Shown piece after piece: positions 38,201-49,548 of a DNA stretch of 64,000 bases. The stretch lies in assembly GCA_934277375.1 (NCBI GenBank), contig CAKQTZ010000011.1, positions 1 through 64,000 of the forward strand. The letters run 5' to 3'. The translations under genes were made by a program, and so were the position numbers. The notes beneath the pieces were generated by a model, which was not told where the DNA came from, did no database searches, and was given only the letters and a program-made list of their open reading frames with translations. Source of the stretch: an uncultured Coprococcus sp. (lineage in GTDB: Bacteria; Bacillota; Clostridia; Lachnospirales; Lachnospiraceae). Position 1 is the stretch's first letter. Each line of letters opens with the position of its first letter.

Positions 38201-41200
38201 ATCGGCTTCAAAGCTCATAAATCATGATGGAGCCATGTTTACATTTGGCAAGCTGGCAAACAGCGGCATGATAGTAAACTATGGAGATCTAAGGCAGCTT
38301 GTAACGACAAACTCACTTGGAACGGGAAGCATACTGACAACAACAGTACCTGATTTCAAGTACAAACTGAATAATTACAGAACAGTATATTACAGAATGG
38401 ATGTTGATTACCCAGCATACTGTTTTAAGGATGGAGATGCAAAGCTGACGATTGGTTCAGCAGCAACCAAGGGTGTATTGAAGTCCGAGGTGACTGGCGA
38501 TGATGCCACATATGTCAAATGTGGTGGCTCGTTCTATATAAATATCCAGGGTGAACCAATAGATAATATGACTATAGATTCAGTAGTATTTGGATCTTCA
38601 GATACTGCAATGACCACCAGCAACAATACGCTGTGGAGTGGAGTTATGGTATATGAACCGGCTGTTGCCACCGTGAATATGACAAAGAGCGAGGCTTCAA
38701 ATATAATTCTTGCAAAGACAGAGGATGAGATCACAGCTCAGGTTGGAGTGAAGACAACAGTTGACACACCATTATATGATCTCACAAAGATAGAGATAGA
38801 GAATGATGAGGCAGTGGAAAATGGATATGTTGCATATTCACTTGCAAATGGACAGGCTCTTCCAAAGGGACTTCGTATGTCAGGTGGCAAGATATATGGA
38901 GAGCCGGTTAATGCATCAGATGTAGAGCAGAGCGTTGTGTTCAGAGTGCGTGGCCAGAATCAGACGATGGCTGAGTTTACACTGAAGATTGCTAAGATAG
39001 AGAAGGGCGTTCCAACACTTGCAGAGACAAAAACCATAGAAGCTTATGCAGGTAAGACTCTTGCTGATGTGGCACTTCCTTCGGCTGTAAATGGTAAATA
39101 TCAGTGGGCAGACACCACACAGTTACTCGGCAAAGCGGGAACATCCGATCGGTACGATGCATACTTCATACCAGATGATGCAGCTAATTATGACTGGAGC
39201 AAATTGGATAAGAGCAGTGGTACATATGAGAAGCTGGATGATGGAAGTGAGAGGATAGCTGTGAAACTCACAGTATATGTCAGAAAGCAGGATCCTGTGT
39301 ATAATGTGCCGGAAGGAGTCACAGCGGTATATGGTCAGAAGATAGGCGATGTAGCAGTTGCTGAGACAGAAAACGGAAGATTTGTATGGGAAGATGCAGA
39401 CCAGTCTGTCGGGGACGCAGGCAGAAAGACATTCCTTGCAACATTTGTACCTGCAGACGAGGATGTATATGAGAGGGCTGAACACATCGAGATCGAAGTC
39501 GAAGTGCAGCCGGTGAAGGCAGAATTCACACAGGCGATCGAGACCATCAAACTGGATGAGAGCAGACCGCTCTCAGAGATAGACCTTCCAGAGCGCGAGG
39601 ATGGTGCATATGTATGGTACACCGACAGGTCAGTCCAGGCGGTAAATGGAGAGTCTTATAATCTGTGCTTCAGACCAGTTGATATAACCAATTATGACTG
39701 GACTGGAATCACCGGATGGAACAAGGCATACAAGGGTGTGGTATTTAAGGTAAGGATAGAGATAGAGCAGAGAGAGATACCATCAATAGAAGCGGTTGAT
39801 CCTCTCACTGCAGTTGTCGGTTCAAAGCTTGAGGATGTAAAACTTCCATCCGCGTCAAATGGAACTTATAGCTGGGCAGACGGAAGCCAGACAGTGGGAC
39901 ATGTCGGATCAGCAGATCAGTACGATGCATATTTTGTTCCAAGTGATACGGAAAAGTATGATTGGAGCAAACTTGATCCTTCGCAGGGTGTATACGATTT
40001 ACTCGATGATGGAAGTGTAAGGATCACGGTTAAGATAACAGTGAATGTGGTTCCACACAAGGCAGTATTTACACAGAAGGTGACACAGCTCACGGCAAAT
40101 GAAGGCGATACGCTGGCTGCGATCACACTTTCTAAGATAGAAGATGGCACATATGTATGGTACACAGACAGCAGTACAAAGGTAGTTGACGGAGCAAGCT
40201 ATAAGCTTTGCTTTGTACCTGCGGATACAACTAATTATGACTGGACAGATATTTCGGGATGGAATGCAGAAGCTGGAGGAGTTGTGTTCGATGTGAAGAT
40301 CACGGTCAATAAGGGATCGGGTACAAATCCAACACCAGGCACAAACCCAACGCCAGGTACAAAGCCAACGCCAGGTACAACTCCAACGCCGGTTAAGCCA
40401 CAGCATGTGCATTCATATGGCAAAGCATTTAAGTCGAATGGAACATATCACTGGTATCAGTGCAGCTGCGGAAATGTAAAGAGCAAGGCAAAGCATGTAT
40501 GGAATAAAGGTGCAGTCACAAAGAAGGCAACGGATACAGCAAAGGGAATAAAGACATACACATGTGCAAAGTGTGGTTATAAGAAGACAACTGCTATCCC
40601 AGCACTTGGCAAGAATATAGGAAATTCAAAATACGGAGTGAAGGTGAGTGGTGTATCCACAAAGACATATACTGGCAGAAAGATCACCCTCAGTAAGCTG
40701 ACAGTCAAGATGGGCAAGACTACACTTAAGAAGAACGTTGATTACACTGTAACCTACGCTAATAACAAGAACATAGGAACTGCAAAGGTCAGGATAACCG
40801 GTAAGGGCAAATACAGAGGAAGTATACTGAAGACATTTGCCATAAAGGCAGGCAAAGGTAAGGTATATACTGTAAAACAGGCCAAAACTAAGGTTGTCTA
40901 TAAGTACAAAGTGACAAACAATGCAGGAGGAGGCAAGGGCACGGTAACTCTGATTGGAACAACAAGAAAGGCAACAGACAAGAAGTTCAAGACAGTTACC
41001 ATAGATCCTGTAGTGAAAATAGGCGGTGTTAATTTCAAGGTTACAGCAGTCGGAGACAAGGTATTCAACAGGTACAAGTACATCACTAAGGTCACAATAG
41101 GTAAGAATGTGACTAAGATCGGAAACAGAGCATTTGCCGGATGTACATCACTCAAGACACTTGTGATAGGTAAGAATGTAAAGTCTATAGGCAGTGCAGC

Positions 41201-41396
41201 ATTTATAAGCTGTAAAAAGCTGGGACTCGTAAAAGTGACATCTACCAAAATGAGTAAGATAGGCAGATCGGCTTTCAAGGGGGTAAATGCAAAGGTGACT
41301 TTCAGACTTCCAAAGAAGCAGTACAGATCATATGTCAGAAAGCTCAAGGTAAAGAGTGTTGGCACACCTAAGAAAGCAGTATACAAAAAGATGTAG
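32223..41396 (+). CDS. Giant secreted surface protein with beta-helix-like, Ig-like and LRR_5 regions
   Basis: A 3057-residue protein. Signal peptide residues 1-28 (ending VSVYA). Residues 30-900 are rich in Asn, Asp, Ser and Val turns, resembling a right-handed beta-helix. Three related modules of the putative-Ig type follow near 940, 1440 and 2165 (each with YDL, LPxGL and GxIxGxP), and the first two lead into new helix-like blocks. Residues 2260-2700 hold MBG-like repeats with YDWSKLD. A Thr-Pro linker (2700-2725), a Cys-containing segment (CSCG...CAKCGYKKT), an Ig-like stretch and a C-terminal BspA-like leucine-rich region (TKIGNRAFAGC) close it. No LPXTG, SLH or helix anchor is seen. GGGAGG sets the ATG. 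Likely adhesin or glycan-contact protein (inference). Confidence 0.85.
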   Translation: MRKRKLRGGIAVLSLVAVLGVGHGVSVYADDAQGGDSLVTADPSKGIEYLYEDGSTTPSGIVLNGNSVIIKKSENSTDSNKLYNVYNDANKNGVLDDGEEEFTIDGNADFSGDNEIYGAYKEKVNAPISITLEDAQVAALYGIYGGAIDAGSEENAISIRVDGESGLQYICGAYQSNVTGDISLTLDGKSSMNMAQAAMQSSVSGDVNVNVRGNAVAKDVKALASTYCTGNLTIDTESTVDVNSMQGLYSSTIDGDITENINYSTDNGNVSAVTYGYYSGKDYSVQGNVIFNMKNAAISQVYPLSKGVKVKKNVSIDIQNSKANSMSGLSDSADVLGNVKVIVDGMSSVNSYSLNINGVTNSQVSGDYTFNLANTSGDSVYIYGISSASVLGNVDIDMNGNGAKVNDLYGIKQSNIDGSTDIDIENWKSDYYKPYALSSVTFAQTEPENADAYANVITMKNISCDGDGVQAITSVKDMASVHLIMDNVNVKDDLYGIYNNMNMNGRIKVDVSGCSAKNLYAFSPQYYSEMNGDVELNVSDSRATNSMTICNQAKFMENLKINVKDVVSKTFQGCYGGTYSKDVDIVVNGVNDTSYVDESGSPVVDSYADAGKGGFAPIDNCSIAGNFTADISKVHFASCGLAGESYNCGYLGPKIDITLDDSSFNGSSSNYVYLLKESYNGNVDYEQPEADIRIKNTDFSKCTSAVFAVGVYKNRKTDVTIDDTCVMPDDYYMYPSYNGTNGFVTMTYDGNIYYGGDKVVLDKDVTAKNIYFGSRNENCGTGGVRAVIEKGANVTATEGIYVINGSNVLNKGTIKGAFKSFERNVGYIYAKSGVIEDASARENVNIYYPLNIISDSKAVTLSVLGTATTDMDAGITYGLAGEDIKLTPVIKKGYNLDKVSFRGAGDTNDNTPTEADGQYTFSMPDEVCTVTVATSGKQIVVSKTTSDPSAVLGKEYTAQSPLYDLQNLVISNDGKEGEVTYRLDEADGLPEGLELAAGQIIGTPGVLYEDGKKTVIYVIGKNGTEAKLTLNVIVSNDDKKQTNSDSRITVDEENKSICLNGTSVVIKAKDDTDTEIYVDDDRDGEADGTEAMYSADLSDYTIVGIDDTVYRRSLRITMTGGVVKEIYGARNSEISYKNGDAVTVNINGGKVTSVYMLDNTKVDGTIAYTTANDTVGTIETVTSSTTSSYTGYISRGGSDNVTIGGTYVMDKKITAASLRVYDDAVVTVNAPVELTGALQIYEDTNAVFNDTVNAGSMAFYRNSETTLNGDTSLKSLSILNYNTQLTIGENATFESEKINIDQYWATVYQKGTLKCPSDQFTNNKGTWVVAGKIADGTDTSSWAGLYYRIEACTTNINGTTVSLPSQTNVMTYENNMYFKKNQTVKVNYTDAAGYVAYVSANGGDQVEGKNGSANVTGFDGPMTINVEYVAKQISVAKEYSDPVLLAEKEYTAEAPAYDLTLLKITDDTDKAYGTNRQYKLRSGSKLPAGLMLDAGKIVGTPTTAGETAVSFVVTGRNGTSADVKVTFKVQAAGTDLPDINKLAITVDTENKKIDLGGNSVVIIADSTNSSNSAIYLDVDHDGIADNSTPLRISGASSYNLSGYGIYGYTDSANTFDGDMSIVLRSGTVGSIFGAGSTGNSADRVTVNGSVTVQLMGGFVKDKVVAAGKGDVTTVNFIAGNGQIGKTLYGTYYTDAQNVNFAFTGAAQMHSSSKNVQEIYATYGGSVAGDISVKAGTTEKSYAFAYGNDYRNSSSYFHGVYRTTVRGNVNCEIKGDLYTGKENHMVSESDIDGDVNIEIKSGYIGSSDLNNESWKALVYNYSKHKVRNVIVNAGTEGAVTGTIAIVSGGIVDKVVYRDNNTSSTANVIPVASNFYVESMGSLYMATSDKVTVGGDCTIDEDVQTKQIEILKDSNVKIAEGVTVTNTSSGKKALTSTITGNIENLGTWNVNGPVDVTGTFVNRGTLNLTGNIQTTSAFDNYGVMTADSTETFTIGSASKLINHDGAMFTFGKLANSGMIVNYGDLRQLVTTNSLGTGSILTTTVPDFKYKLNNYRTVYYRMDVDYPAYCFKDGDAKLTIGSAATKGVLKSEVTGDDATYVKCGGSFYINIQGEPIDNMTIDSVVFGSSDTAMTTSNNTLWSGVMVYEPAVATVNMTKSEASNIILAKTEDEITAQVGVKTTVDTPLYDLTKIEIENDEAVENGYVAYSLANGQALPKGLRMSGGKIYGEPVNASDVEQSVVFRVRGQNQTMAEFTLKIAKIEKGVPTLAETKTIEAYAGKTLADVALPSAVNGKYQWADTTQLLGKAGTSDRYDAYFIPDDAANYDWSKLDKSSGTYEKLDDGSERIAVKLTVYVRKQDPVYNVPEGVTAVYGQKIGDVAVAETENGRFVWEDADQSVGDAGRKTFLATFVPADEDVYERAEHIEIEVEVQPVKAEFTQAIETIKLDESRPLSEIDLPEREDGAYVWYTDRSVQAVNGESYNLCFRPVDITNYDWTGITGWNKAYKGVVFKVRIEIEQREIPSIEAVDPLTAVVGSKLEDVKLPSASNGTYSWADGSQTVGHVGSADQYDAYFVPSDTEKYDWSKLDPSQGVYDLLDDGSVRITVKITVNVVPHKAVFTQKVTQLTANEGDTLAAITLSKIEDGTYVWYTDSSTKVVDGASYKLCFVPADTTNYDWTDISGWNAEAGGVVFDVKITVNKGSGTNPTPGTNPTPGTKPTPGTTPTPVKPQHVHSYGKAFKSNGTYHWYQCSCGNVKSKAKHVWNKGAVTKKATDTAKGIKTYTCAKCGYKKTTAIPALGKNIGNSKYGVKVSGVSTKTYTGRKITLSKLTVKMGKTTLKKNVDYTVTYANNKNIGTAKVRITGKGKYRGSILKTFAIKAGKGKVYTVKQAKTKVVYKYKVTNNAGGGKGTVTLIGTTRKATDKKFKTVTIDPVVKIGGVNFKVTAVGDKVFNRYKYITKVTIGKNVTKIGNRAFAGCTSLKTLVIGKNVKSIGSAAFISCKKLGLVKVTSTKMSKIGRSAFKGVNAKVTFRLPKKQYRSYVRKLKVKSVGTPKKAVYKKM
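40320..40391 (+). repeat. Four tandem 18-bp units coding a Pro-Thr linker
   Basis: The unit GGTACAAAGCCAACGCCA is repeated four times with small changes, each coding GT-x-PTP. Such coding repeats change length easily by slippage. Confidence 0.9.
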
Positions 41397-41442
41397 TGCC
41401 GGAAATTCATAAATGAATAAAATGGGCACACGATATTATAAG

Positions 41443-41471
41443 TGGGGCAGTCACATAGCAGTGGCTGTCCC
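41443..41471 (+). terminator. Hairpin after the giant surface gene
   Basis: An 11-bp imperfect stem (41443-41453 with 41461-41471) has a short loop and a weak T-rich tail. It is the only terminator-like element before the helicase gene. Confidence 0.45.
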
Positions 41472-41497
41472 ATTTGCATTGTTATACGACAAAGATA

Positions 41498-41526
41498 ATG
41501 ACATGGGATAAAATATCTGTTATACT
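41498..41526 (+). promoter_or_regulatory. Candidate promoter of the helicase gene
   Basis: ATGACA (41498-41503) and TATACT (41521-41526) are spaced 17 bp apart, 78 bp before the helicase start codon. Confidence 0.55.
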
Positions 41527-41604
41527 GAACATATGTTTGCGAACGGCTGGCATGCATATATGTTGCTGGCAGCCGGATCGATAGTACATGATTAAGAGGA
41601 ACAT

Positions 41605-43746
41605 ATGGAAGAATATTTGAATGAACTTAATGAGAGACAGCTTGAAGCAGTCACGACAACTGAAGGATATGTAAGGATTATCGCAGGCGCAGGTACAGGC
41701 AAAACCAGAGCACTCACATACAGGTATGCCTATCTGGTGAATGAGCTCGGAATATCCACGTCGAATATACTCTGTGTCACATTTACAAATAAAGCGGCCC
41801 GGGAGATGAGTAAGAGGATCAGGCAGATGATAGGTGACAGTGATACAGGATATATCTGTACATTTCACGGATTCTGCGTGAAGATGCTCAGAGAGGATAT
41901 ACATGCGATCAATTTCCCAAAAAACTTTGTGGTCATGGATGCGGAGGACACGGAGGAGATACTTAAGACTGTATATGAGAATGCACATATACAGTCCAGA
42001 ACATATACATTTGACATGGCGAGGGATTATATTTCATATATGAAGAGCCAGATGCAGCATATCGCATATCTTGCAGATATAAGTAATGATAAACTGCTGT
42101 CAGACTATGAGAGTGCCGACGAGGTGAAAGACAAAGTATTTCTGGGATATCTGTATGAGCAGAAGAAAGTGTATGGCCTGGATTATGATGACCTCATAAC
42201 TATAGCTCTTCATATACTGCAGACCGATGAGGAGAAACGCGTCAAATGGCAGGAGCGGATGATGTATGTTATGGTGGATGAGTTTCAGGATGTGAGCGCC
42301 AATCAGTACATGCTGGCAGAGATATTGAGCGGTTATCATCGAAATCTGTTCATAGTTGGGGATCCGGATCAGACCATATATACATGGCGGGGAGCCCAGA
42401 TAGAATATATACTGGATTTCGATAAGGAACATGAGGACACCAGGACGATATTCCTTGATATGAATTACAGGTCTACGCCGGATATACTGGCTGTATCCAA
42501 CTCCCTGATAGAGAAGAACAGGAAGAGGCTTCCGCACAGACTTGAAGCTGCGCATGCAGCCGGGAAGATGCCAGTGTATGTACATTCAAAAACAACAGGT
42601 GATGAGGCAAAGTGGATGACATCGGAGATACAGAGACTTGTTGAATCCGGTGCGAAGTACAGTGATATGGCGGTGCTGTACAGATCCCATTTTGTGTCAA
42701 GAAGTATAGAAGAGTCATTTATCAGGACGAAGATACCATACACACTGTACAGTGGTATCGAGTTCTATAAGCGCAAGGAGATAAAGGACGTTCTGGCATA
42801 TATGAGGATGTTGGTATATTCTGATGATCTCTCATTCAAGCGGGTGATAAATGAGCCAAAACGCAATTTTGGCAAAAAGAGGATGTCCCTGCTGAAGGCA
42901 TACGCTGAGAGTCACAGGTGTTCCCTCTACAATGGCCTTCAGGATCTGCTGGATGACTCATCCATAAAATCCACAGGCGCGGCAGAATTTGTGGAGGTGA
43001 TCGAGCGATATAAGAAGATATACCGTGAGAAGAGCCTGTCAGATCTGATGACGGAGCTGCTGGATGCCACAGGATATGAGGCTATGCTCAGACAGGCAGG
43101 GGAACAGGAGAGGCTGGACAACCTGGCGGAGCTGAAGCAGTCCGTGGATGAGTTCGAGAAGACATCAGGTGAGGAGAATACTCTCGAGGAGTATCTGCAG
43201 AGCATAGCCCTTTACACGAACAGCGATAAAGAACAGGACAAGGATTCAGTCAAGATGATGACCATCCACACTGCAAAGGGCCTGGAATTCCCTTACGTGT
43301 TCGTGTGTGGCCTGAACGAGGGCATATTCCCAAGCAAGCATGTTGACACGGAAGATATGCTTGAGGAGGAACGACGCATGGCATATGTGGCGTGCACCCG
43401 TGCGGAGAAAGGGCTGTATATCAGTGATGCCGAGGGTCTCAACTATGATGATTCGTTCAGATACCCGTCCAGATTCATATTCAATATAGACAGGAGCGCG
43501 CTGGAGTATGTGAACGAGCTCCCACAGCGGCTGGTTGACGATACGAAGAGCTATATAGCCGCAAATGAGAGCCGTTACATGCCGGTGGATACCGGCTTTT
43601 GTGAGGGCGACAGGGTGAGACACAAGGTATTGGGAGAGGGAGTCATAACCGGTATCAGAAGTGACATAGGATGTTATGTTATTAAGTTTGACAAGGTGGC
43701 AACGGAAAGAAATGTGAAGATAGGAACGGGGCTGGAAAAAGTGTGA
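41605..43746 (+). CDS. ATP-dependent DNA helicase, UvrD/PcrA type (SF1)
   Basis: All SF1A helicase motifs are readable: GAGTGKT (near 30), TFTNKAA, DEFQD (motif II, near 225), GDPDQTIYTWRGA (III), VLYRSHFVSR, TIHTAKGLEFPYVFVCGL (V) and ERRMAYVACTRAE (VI). It is a 3'-5' helicase in repair or replication restart. Length 713 is in the PcrA range. The C-terminus carries a CarD/Tudor-like VRHKVLGEGVITGI segment, as in PcrA. AGAGG precedes the ATG. It is monocistronic. Confidence 0.9.
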   Translation: MEEYLNELNERQLEAVTTTEGYVRIIAGAGTGKTRALTYRYAYLVNELGISTSNILCVTFTNKAAREMSKRIRQMIGDSDTGYICTFHGFCVKMLREDIHAINFPKNFVVMDAEDTEEILKTVYENAHIQSRTYTFDMARDYISYMKSQMQHIAYLADISNDKLLSDYESADEVKDKVFLGYLYEQKKVYGLDYDDLITIALHILQTDEEKRVKWQERMMYVMVDEFQDVSANQYMLAEILSGYHRNLFIVGDPDQTIYTWRGAQIEYILDFDKEHEDTRTIFLDMNYRSTPDILAVSNSLIEKNRKRLPHRLEAAHAAGKMPVYVHSKTTGDEAKWMTSEIQRLVESGAKYSDMAVLYRSHFVSRSIEESFIRTKIPYTLYSGIEFYKRKEIKDVLAYMRMLVYSDDLSFKRVINEPKRNFGKKRMSLLKAYAESHRCSLYNGLQDLLDDSSIKSTGAAEFVEVIERYKKIYREKSLSDLMTELLDATGYEAMLRQAGEQERLDNLAELKQSVDEFEKTSGEENTLEEYLQSIALYTNSDKEQDKDSVKMMTIHTAKGLEFPYVFVCGLNEGIFPSKHVDTEDMLEEERRMAYVACTRAEKGLYISDAEGLNYDDSFRYPSRFIFNIDRSALEYVNELPQRLVDDTKSYIAANESRYMPVDTGFCEGDRVRHKVLGEGVITGIRSDIGCYVIKFDKVATERNVKIGTGLEKV

Positions 43747-43777
43747 GATATTTGTAGTTTGTAGTGTGTATTGTGGT

Positions 43778-43808
43778 GGGCGTCAGCTTGGGCTGACGCC
43801 CATTTTTT
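43778..43808 (+). terminator. Strong terminator after the helicase gene
   Basis: The perfect 10-bp stem GGGCGTCAGC / GCTGACGCCC with loop TTGG is followed by ATTTTTT. It isolates the CRISPR locus from the helicase. Confidence 0.9.
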
Positions 43809-43999
43809 GTGGGTGTGTACAAACGGATGTTCTGATTTGTGTGGAAAAAAGTGTACATGTAAAGGGGTATAATGAAATTACGATTGGATTGTTTATTGGC
43901 AAAGATTCGGTAAAAAAACATATTATTTTTCAGTATATGGAGTGAACGGTCGAAATTTGGGAGTGAGCGGTAATTGCATGTAAATAAAAAAGTTTACGA

Positions 44000-44005
44000 T
44001 ATAAT
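44000..44005 (+). promoter_or_regulatory. Candidate -10 box of the cas operon
   Basis: A perfect TATAAT lies 45 bp before the cas3 start. The best -35-like element (TTGCAT at 43974) is 20 bp upstream, too far for an ideal promoter. A second TATAAT is at 43868-43873. The stretch 43809-44050 contains no gene. Confidence 0.35.
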
Positions 44006-44050
44006 AAGATACTAGTACAATAAAAATAATAATTTAGAGGGGGATGTTTA

Positions 44051-46192
44051 GTGAATTATATAGCCCATAAGGATGGAGATCGAAAACAAAGCATAAAAGA
44101 ACACTTGATTGGAACTGCTAATTATGCACATAAATTTGCAGACAAATTTGGTAAAGGGGACTGGGGATATTGTTGTGGATTGTTGCATGATATAGGTAAA
44201 TATTCAAAGGAGTTTCAAAATAAAATAATTAACGATACGGATGATAAAGTAGATCATTCCACAGCGGGGGCAAAACTTTGTATGGAATTGGGTGGATATT
44301 ATCAACTGCTAAGCTACTGTATTGCAGGACATCATGCTGGGTTGCCAGATTATGGAAATACAGGTATTCATTCAAGTTTAAGATACAGATGTGAGAAGAA
44401 AAAGATATGTGATTATAGTTCATACAAATATGAAATAGATATTCCTGAATTGAACACGGAACCAATTATGTTATGTAATCTTTCAGATGCTGATTTTCCA
44501 TTAAGCGTTTTTCTCAGGATGATATATTCCTGTTTGGTTGATGCGGATTTTCTGGATACAGAGTATTTTATGAAAAATGGGGATGTTAATAGAAACTCAG
44601 GGGAAAATGTAGAGATATTACTGAATAAACTGGAGAACCATATTAGTGAGTGGTTGAAAAATGATAATAAAGAATCATTAAATGGACGTAGAACAGAAAT
44701 ATTGAACCATTGTTTAAATGAGGGACAGAATAAAAAAGGGTTTTTTAGGCTTACAGTTCCAACTGGGGGAGGAAAGACTATCGCATCTCTTGCATTTGCA
44801 CTAAAACATGCAGTTGAAAATGATATGGATCGTGTAATATATGTCATTCCATATACCAGTATTATAGAGCAGAATGCACAAGTGTTCAGGAATATACTTG
44901 GAGAGCAGAACGTTTTGGAAAATCATTGCAACGTAGATTATGATGGACGAGAAGATTTTGTGCCGATGCAATTGGCGAGCGAAAACTGGGATAAACCTAT
45001 TGTAGTTACTACGAATGTTCAGTTTTTTGAGTCATTATTCTCAAATAAATCTTCCAAATGCAGGAAACTACATAATATAGCAAATAGCGTTATTATATTT
45101 GACGAGGCTCAGATGTTGCCAACTGATTATTTAAAACCTTGTATTTATATGATTAGCGAATTAGTAAAGCGATATAGATCAAGTATAGTATTATGTACAG
45201 CAACACAACCAGCTTTAGACTCATTATTTCCAGAACAAACGCAGATTATGGAACTTTGTCCAAGAATGCAGGAACAATTTGGATACTTTAAGAGAGTAAA
45301 ATACAATAACATCGGAACAATAACAAAAGATAAATTGTCAAGTATGCTAAAAGATGAAGAATGTGCTTTGTGTATTGTGAATACGAAGAGAATGGCCCAA
45401 GATATTTATAAGAAGCTATGTGGAACAGGGGTATTTCATCTATCAACTAATATGTATCCATCACATAGAAAAAATGTTTTAAAAAAGATAAAAATGTGTT
45501 TGCAAAGTGGAGAAAAATGTGTTGTTGTGTCAACGAGTTTGGTTGAGGCAGGTGTAGATTTGGATTTTAAGCATGTGTATCGTCAGACTGCAGGAATAGA
45601 TTCAATTATACAAGCTGCTGGTAGATGTAATAGAGAGGGGAAAAGGAATCAAGATGAGAGCACAGTTAACATTTTTGATATTGAGGATTGTAGGATTCCA
45701 TTAAGTCAAATACAACAGATTGAGGTCGCTAAGTCTGTATTATGTGATTATGAAATAGTAGATAGTCCAGAGTGTATATCAGATTATTTTAAGAGATTGT
45801 ATCATTTCAGGGGAGATGGTCTTGATAAGAAGAGAATTTTAGGTGAATTTGTTCATCCTGAGTATAATTATGCAAAGGTTGGAAAAGAGTTTAAAATAAT
45901 TGAGCAAGATATGGCAACGATTTTTGTTGGTAATACATATGAGGCAAAAGAGTTGATGGAGGAGATAAAGCAAAAAGGCATATCAAAAGAAAGAATGCGA
46001 AAAGCAGGACAGTTTTGTGTTCAGGTTTATCGTGGTGATAAATCAGAATTTCAGAAATTGTATGATGCTGGAATAATACATGCAGTTTCAGAAGATATGC
46101 GAGATTTTTATGAATTGACATCAATGGAATACTATTCAGAAGAATATGGTCTAGTTTGCTTGGTAGATGAAGGGGAGGCGATTTTTTTATAA
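44051..46192 (+). CDS. cas3: CRISPR-associated nuclease-helicase Cas3 (type I-C)
   Basis: Fused HD nuclease and SF2 helicase that degrades DNA marked by Cascade. HD domain: the first His near 18-25, LLHDIGKYS near 44 and AGHHAGLPD near 96. Helicase: Walker A TGGGKT near 238, DEAQ box near 351, CTATQPAL near 380, and STSLVEAGVDLDF with QAAGRCNREG near 495-530. The start is GTG at 44051 behind GAGGGGG. It heads the cas operon. Base composition is more AT-rich than the flanking core genes, suggesting transfer of the locus. Confidence 0.95.
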   Translation: MNYIAHKDGDRKQSIKEHLIGTANYAHKFADKFGKGDWGYCCGLLHDIGKYSKEFQNKIINDTDDKVDHSTAGAKLCMELGGYYQLLSYCIAGHHAGLPDYGNTGIHSSLRYRCEKKKICDYSSYKYEIDIPELNTEPIMLCNLSDADFPLSVFLRMIYSCLVDADFLDTEYFMKNGDVNRNSGENVEILLNKLENHISEWLKNDNKESLNGRRTEILNHCLNEGQNKKGFFRLTVPTGGGKTIASLAFALKHAVENDMDRVIYVIPYTSIIEQNAQVFRNILGEQNVLENHCNVDYDGREDFVPMQLASENWDKPIVVTTNVQFFESLFSNKSSKCRKLHNIANSVIIFDEAQMLPTDYLKPCIYMISELVKRYRSSIVLCTATQPALDSLFPEQTQIMELCPRMQEQFGYFKRVKYNNIGTITKDKLSSMLKDEECALCIVNTKRMAQDIYKKLCGTGVFHLSTNMYPSHRKNVLKKIKMCLQSGEKCVVVSTSLVEAGVDLDFKHVYRQTAGIDSIIQAAGRCNREGKRNQDESTVNIFDIEDCRIPLSQIQQIEVAKSVLCDYEIVDSPECISDYFKRLYHFRGDGLDKKRILGEFVHPEYNYAKVGKEFKIIEQDMATIFVGNTYEAKELMEEIKQKGISKERMRKAGQFCVQVYRGDKSEFQKLYDAGIIHAVSEDMRDFYELTSMEYYSEEYGLVCLVDEGEAIFL

Positions 46193-46216
46193 ATGAAAGG
46201 CAAAATAACTAAATAA

Positions 46217-48636
<2,420 letters not shown>

Positions 48637-49548
48637 ATGGGTGATGTAATAAGAAACAGATATGAATTTGTAGTGTTATTTGATGTTGAGAATGGAAATC
48701 CAAACGGAGATCCTGATGCTGGCAATATGCCAAGAATTGATCCTGAGAGTGGATTGGGGTTGGTTACAGATGTTTGTATAAAACGAAAAATTCGTAATTA
48801 TGTTGAAACTGTTAAGGAAGATGAAAAGGGATATGGAATATACATAAAAGAGGATGTCCCATTAAATAAGAGTGATAGAAATGCTTGTAAAAGTTTAGGG
48901 GTTGAGGAGACTGAAGACAAAAAACTTACGGAAGAATTAAAGAAATTAAAAAAGTCAGATCCAGATGTTGATAGAAAATTGAGAGATTATATGTGTGAGA
49001 ATTTTTATGATATTAGGACATTTGGGGCAGTTATGACTACGTTTGTTAAAGCCTCACTGAATTGTGGACAGGTCAGGGGACCGGTACAGTTAGGATTTGC
49101 TAGGAGCATAGATCCAATCATCAGTCAGGAAGTTACAATTACCAGAGTTGCAATTACAACTGAAAAGGATGCTGAAAACAAGAGTACAGAGATGGGAAGA
49201 AAAAGTATTGTACCATATGGATTATATCGTTTGGAGGGATATATATCAGCAAATCTTGCAAGAAAGGTAACGGGATTTTCAGAAGAGGATCTTGAGTTAC
49301 TATGGGATGCAATTATCAATATGTTTGAAAATGATCATTCTGCAGCTAGAGGCAAGATGGCTGTGCGTGAGTTAATAGTATTTAAGCACAGTAAAGAACT
49401 TGGTGATTGTCCAGCATATAAGTTGTTTGATTCTGTTGAAGTTAAGAAGATGGATGGTGTTGAATATCCAAGAAGATATCAGGATTATATTGTAGAGATA
49501 CATAATGATAATATTCCAGACTCAGTAGAGGTAAAAAGGATGGTTTAA
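48637..49548 (+). CDS. cas7c: Cas7 (Csd2), Cascade backbone
   Basis: RAMP protein of 303 residues that coats the crRNA. The N-terminal ENGNPNGDPDAGNMPRIDP block and the central DIRTFGAVMTT and GPVQLGFARSIDPI segments are typical of Csd2. AAGGAGG lies in the end of cas8. The stop overlaps cas4 (TAATG). Confidence 0.94.
   Translation: MGDVIRNRYEFVVLFDVENGNPNGDPDAGNMPRIDPESGLGLVTDVCIKRKIRNYVETVKEDEKGYGIYIKEDVPLNKSDRNACKSLGVEETEDKKLTEELKKLKKSDPDVDRKLRDYMCENFYDIRTFGAVMTTFVKASLNCGQVRGPVQLGFARSIDPIISQEVTITRVAITTEKDAENKSTEMGRKSIVPYGLYRLEGYISANLARKVTGFSEEDLELLWDAIINMFENDHSAARGKMAVRELIVFKHSKELGDCPAYKLFDSVEVKKMDGVEYPRRYQDYIVEIHNDNIPDSVEVKRMV

Noticed and set aside
44008..44020. ACTAGTAC upstream of cas3 resembling the inverted repeats at 29381-29456
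   Set aside because: Only eight bases shared; such a short palindrome is expected by chance in AT-rich DNA.
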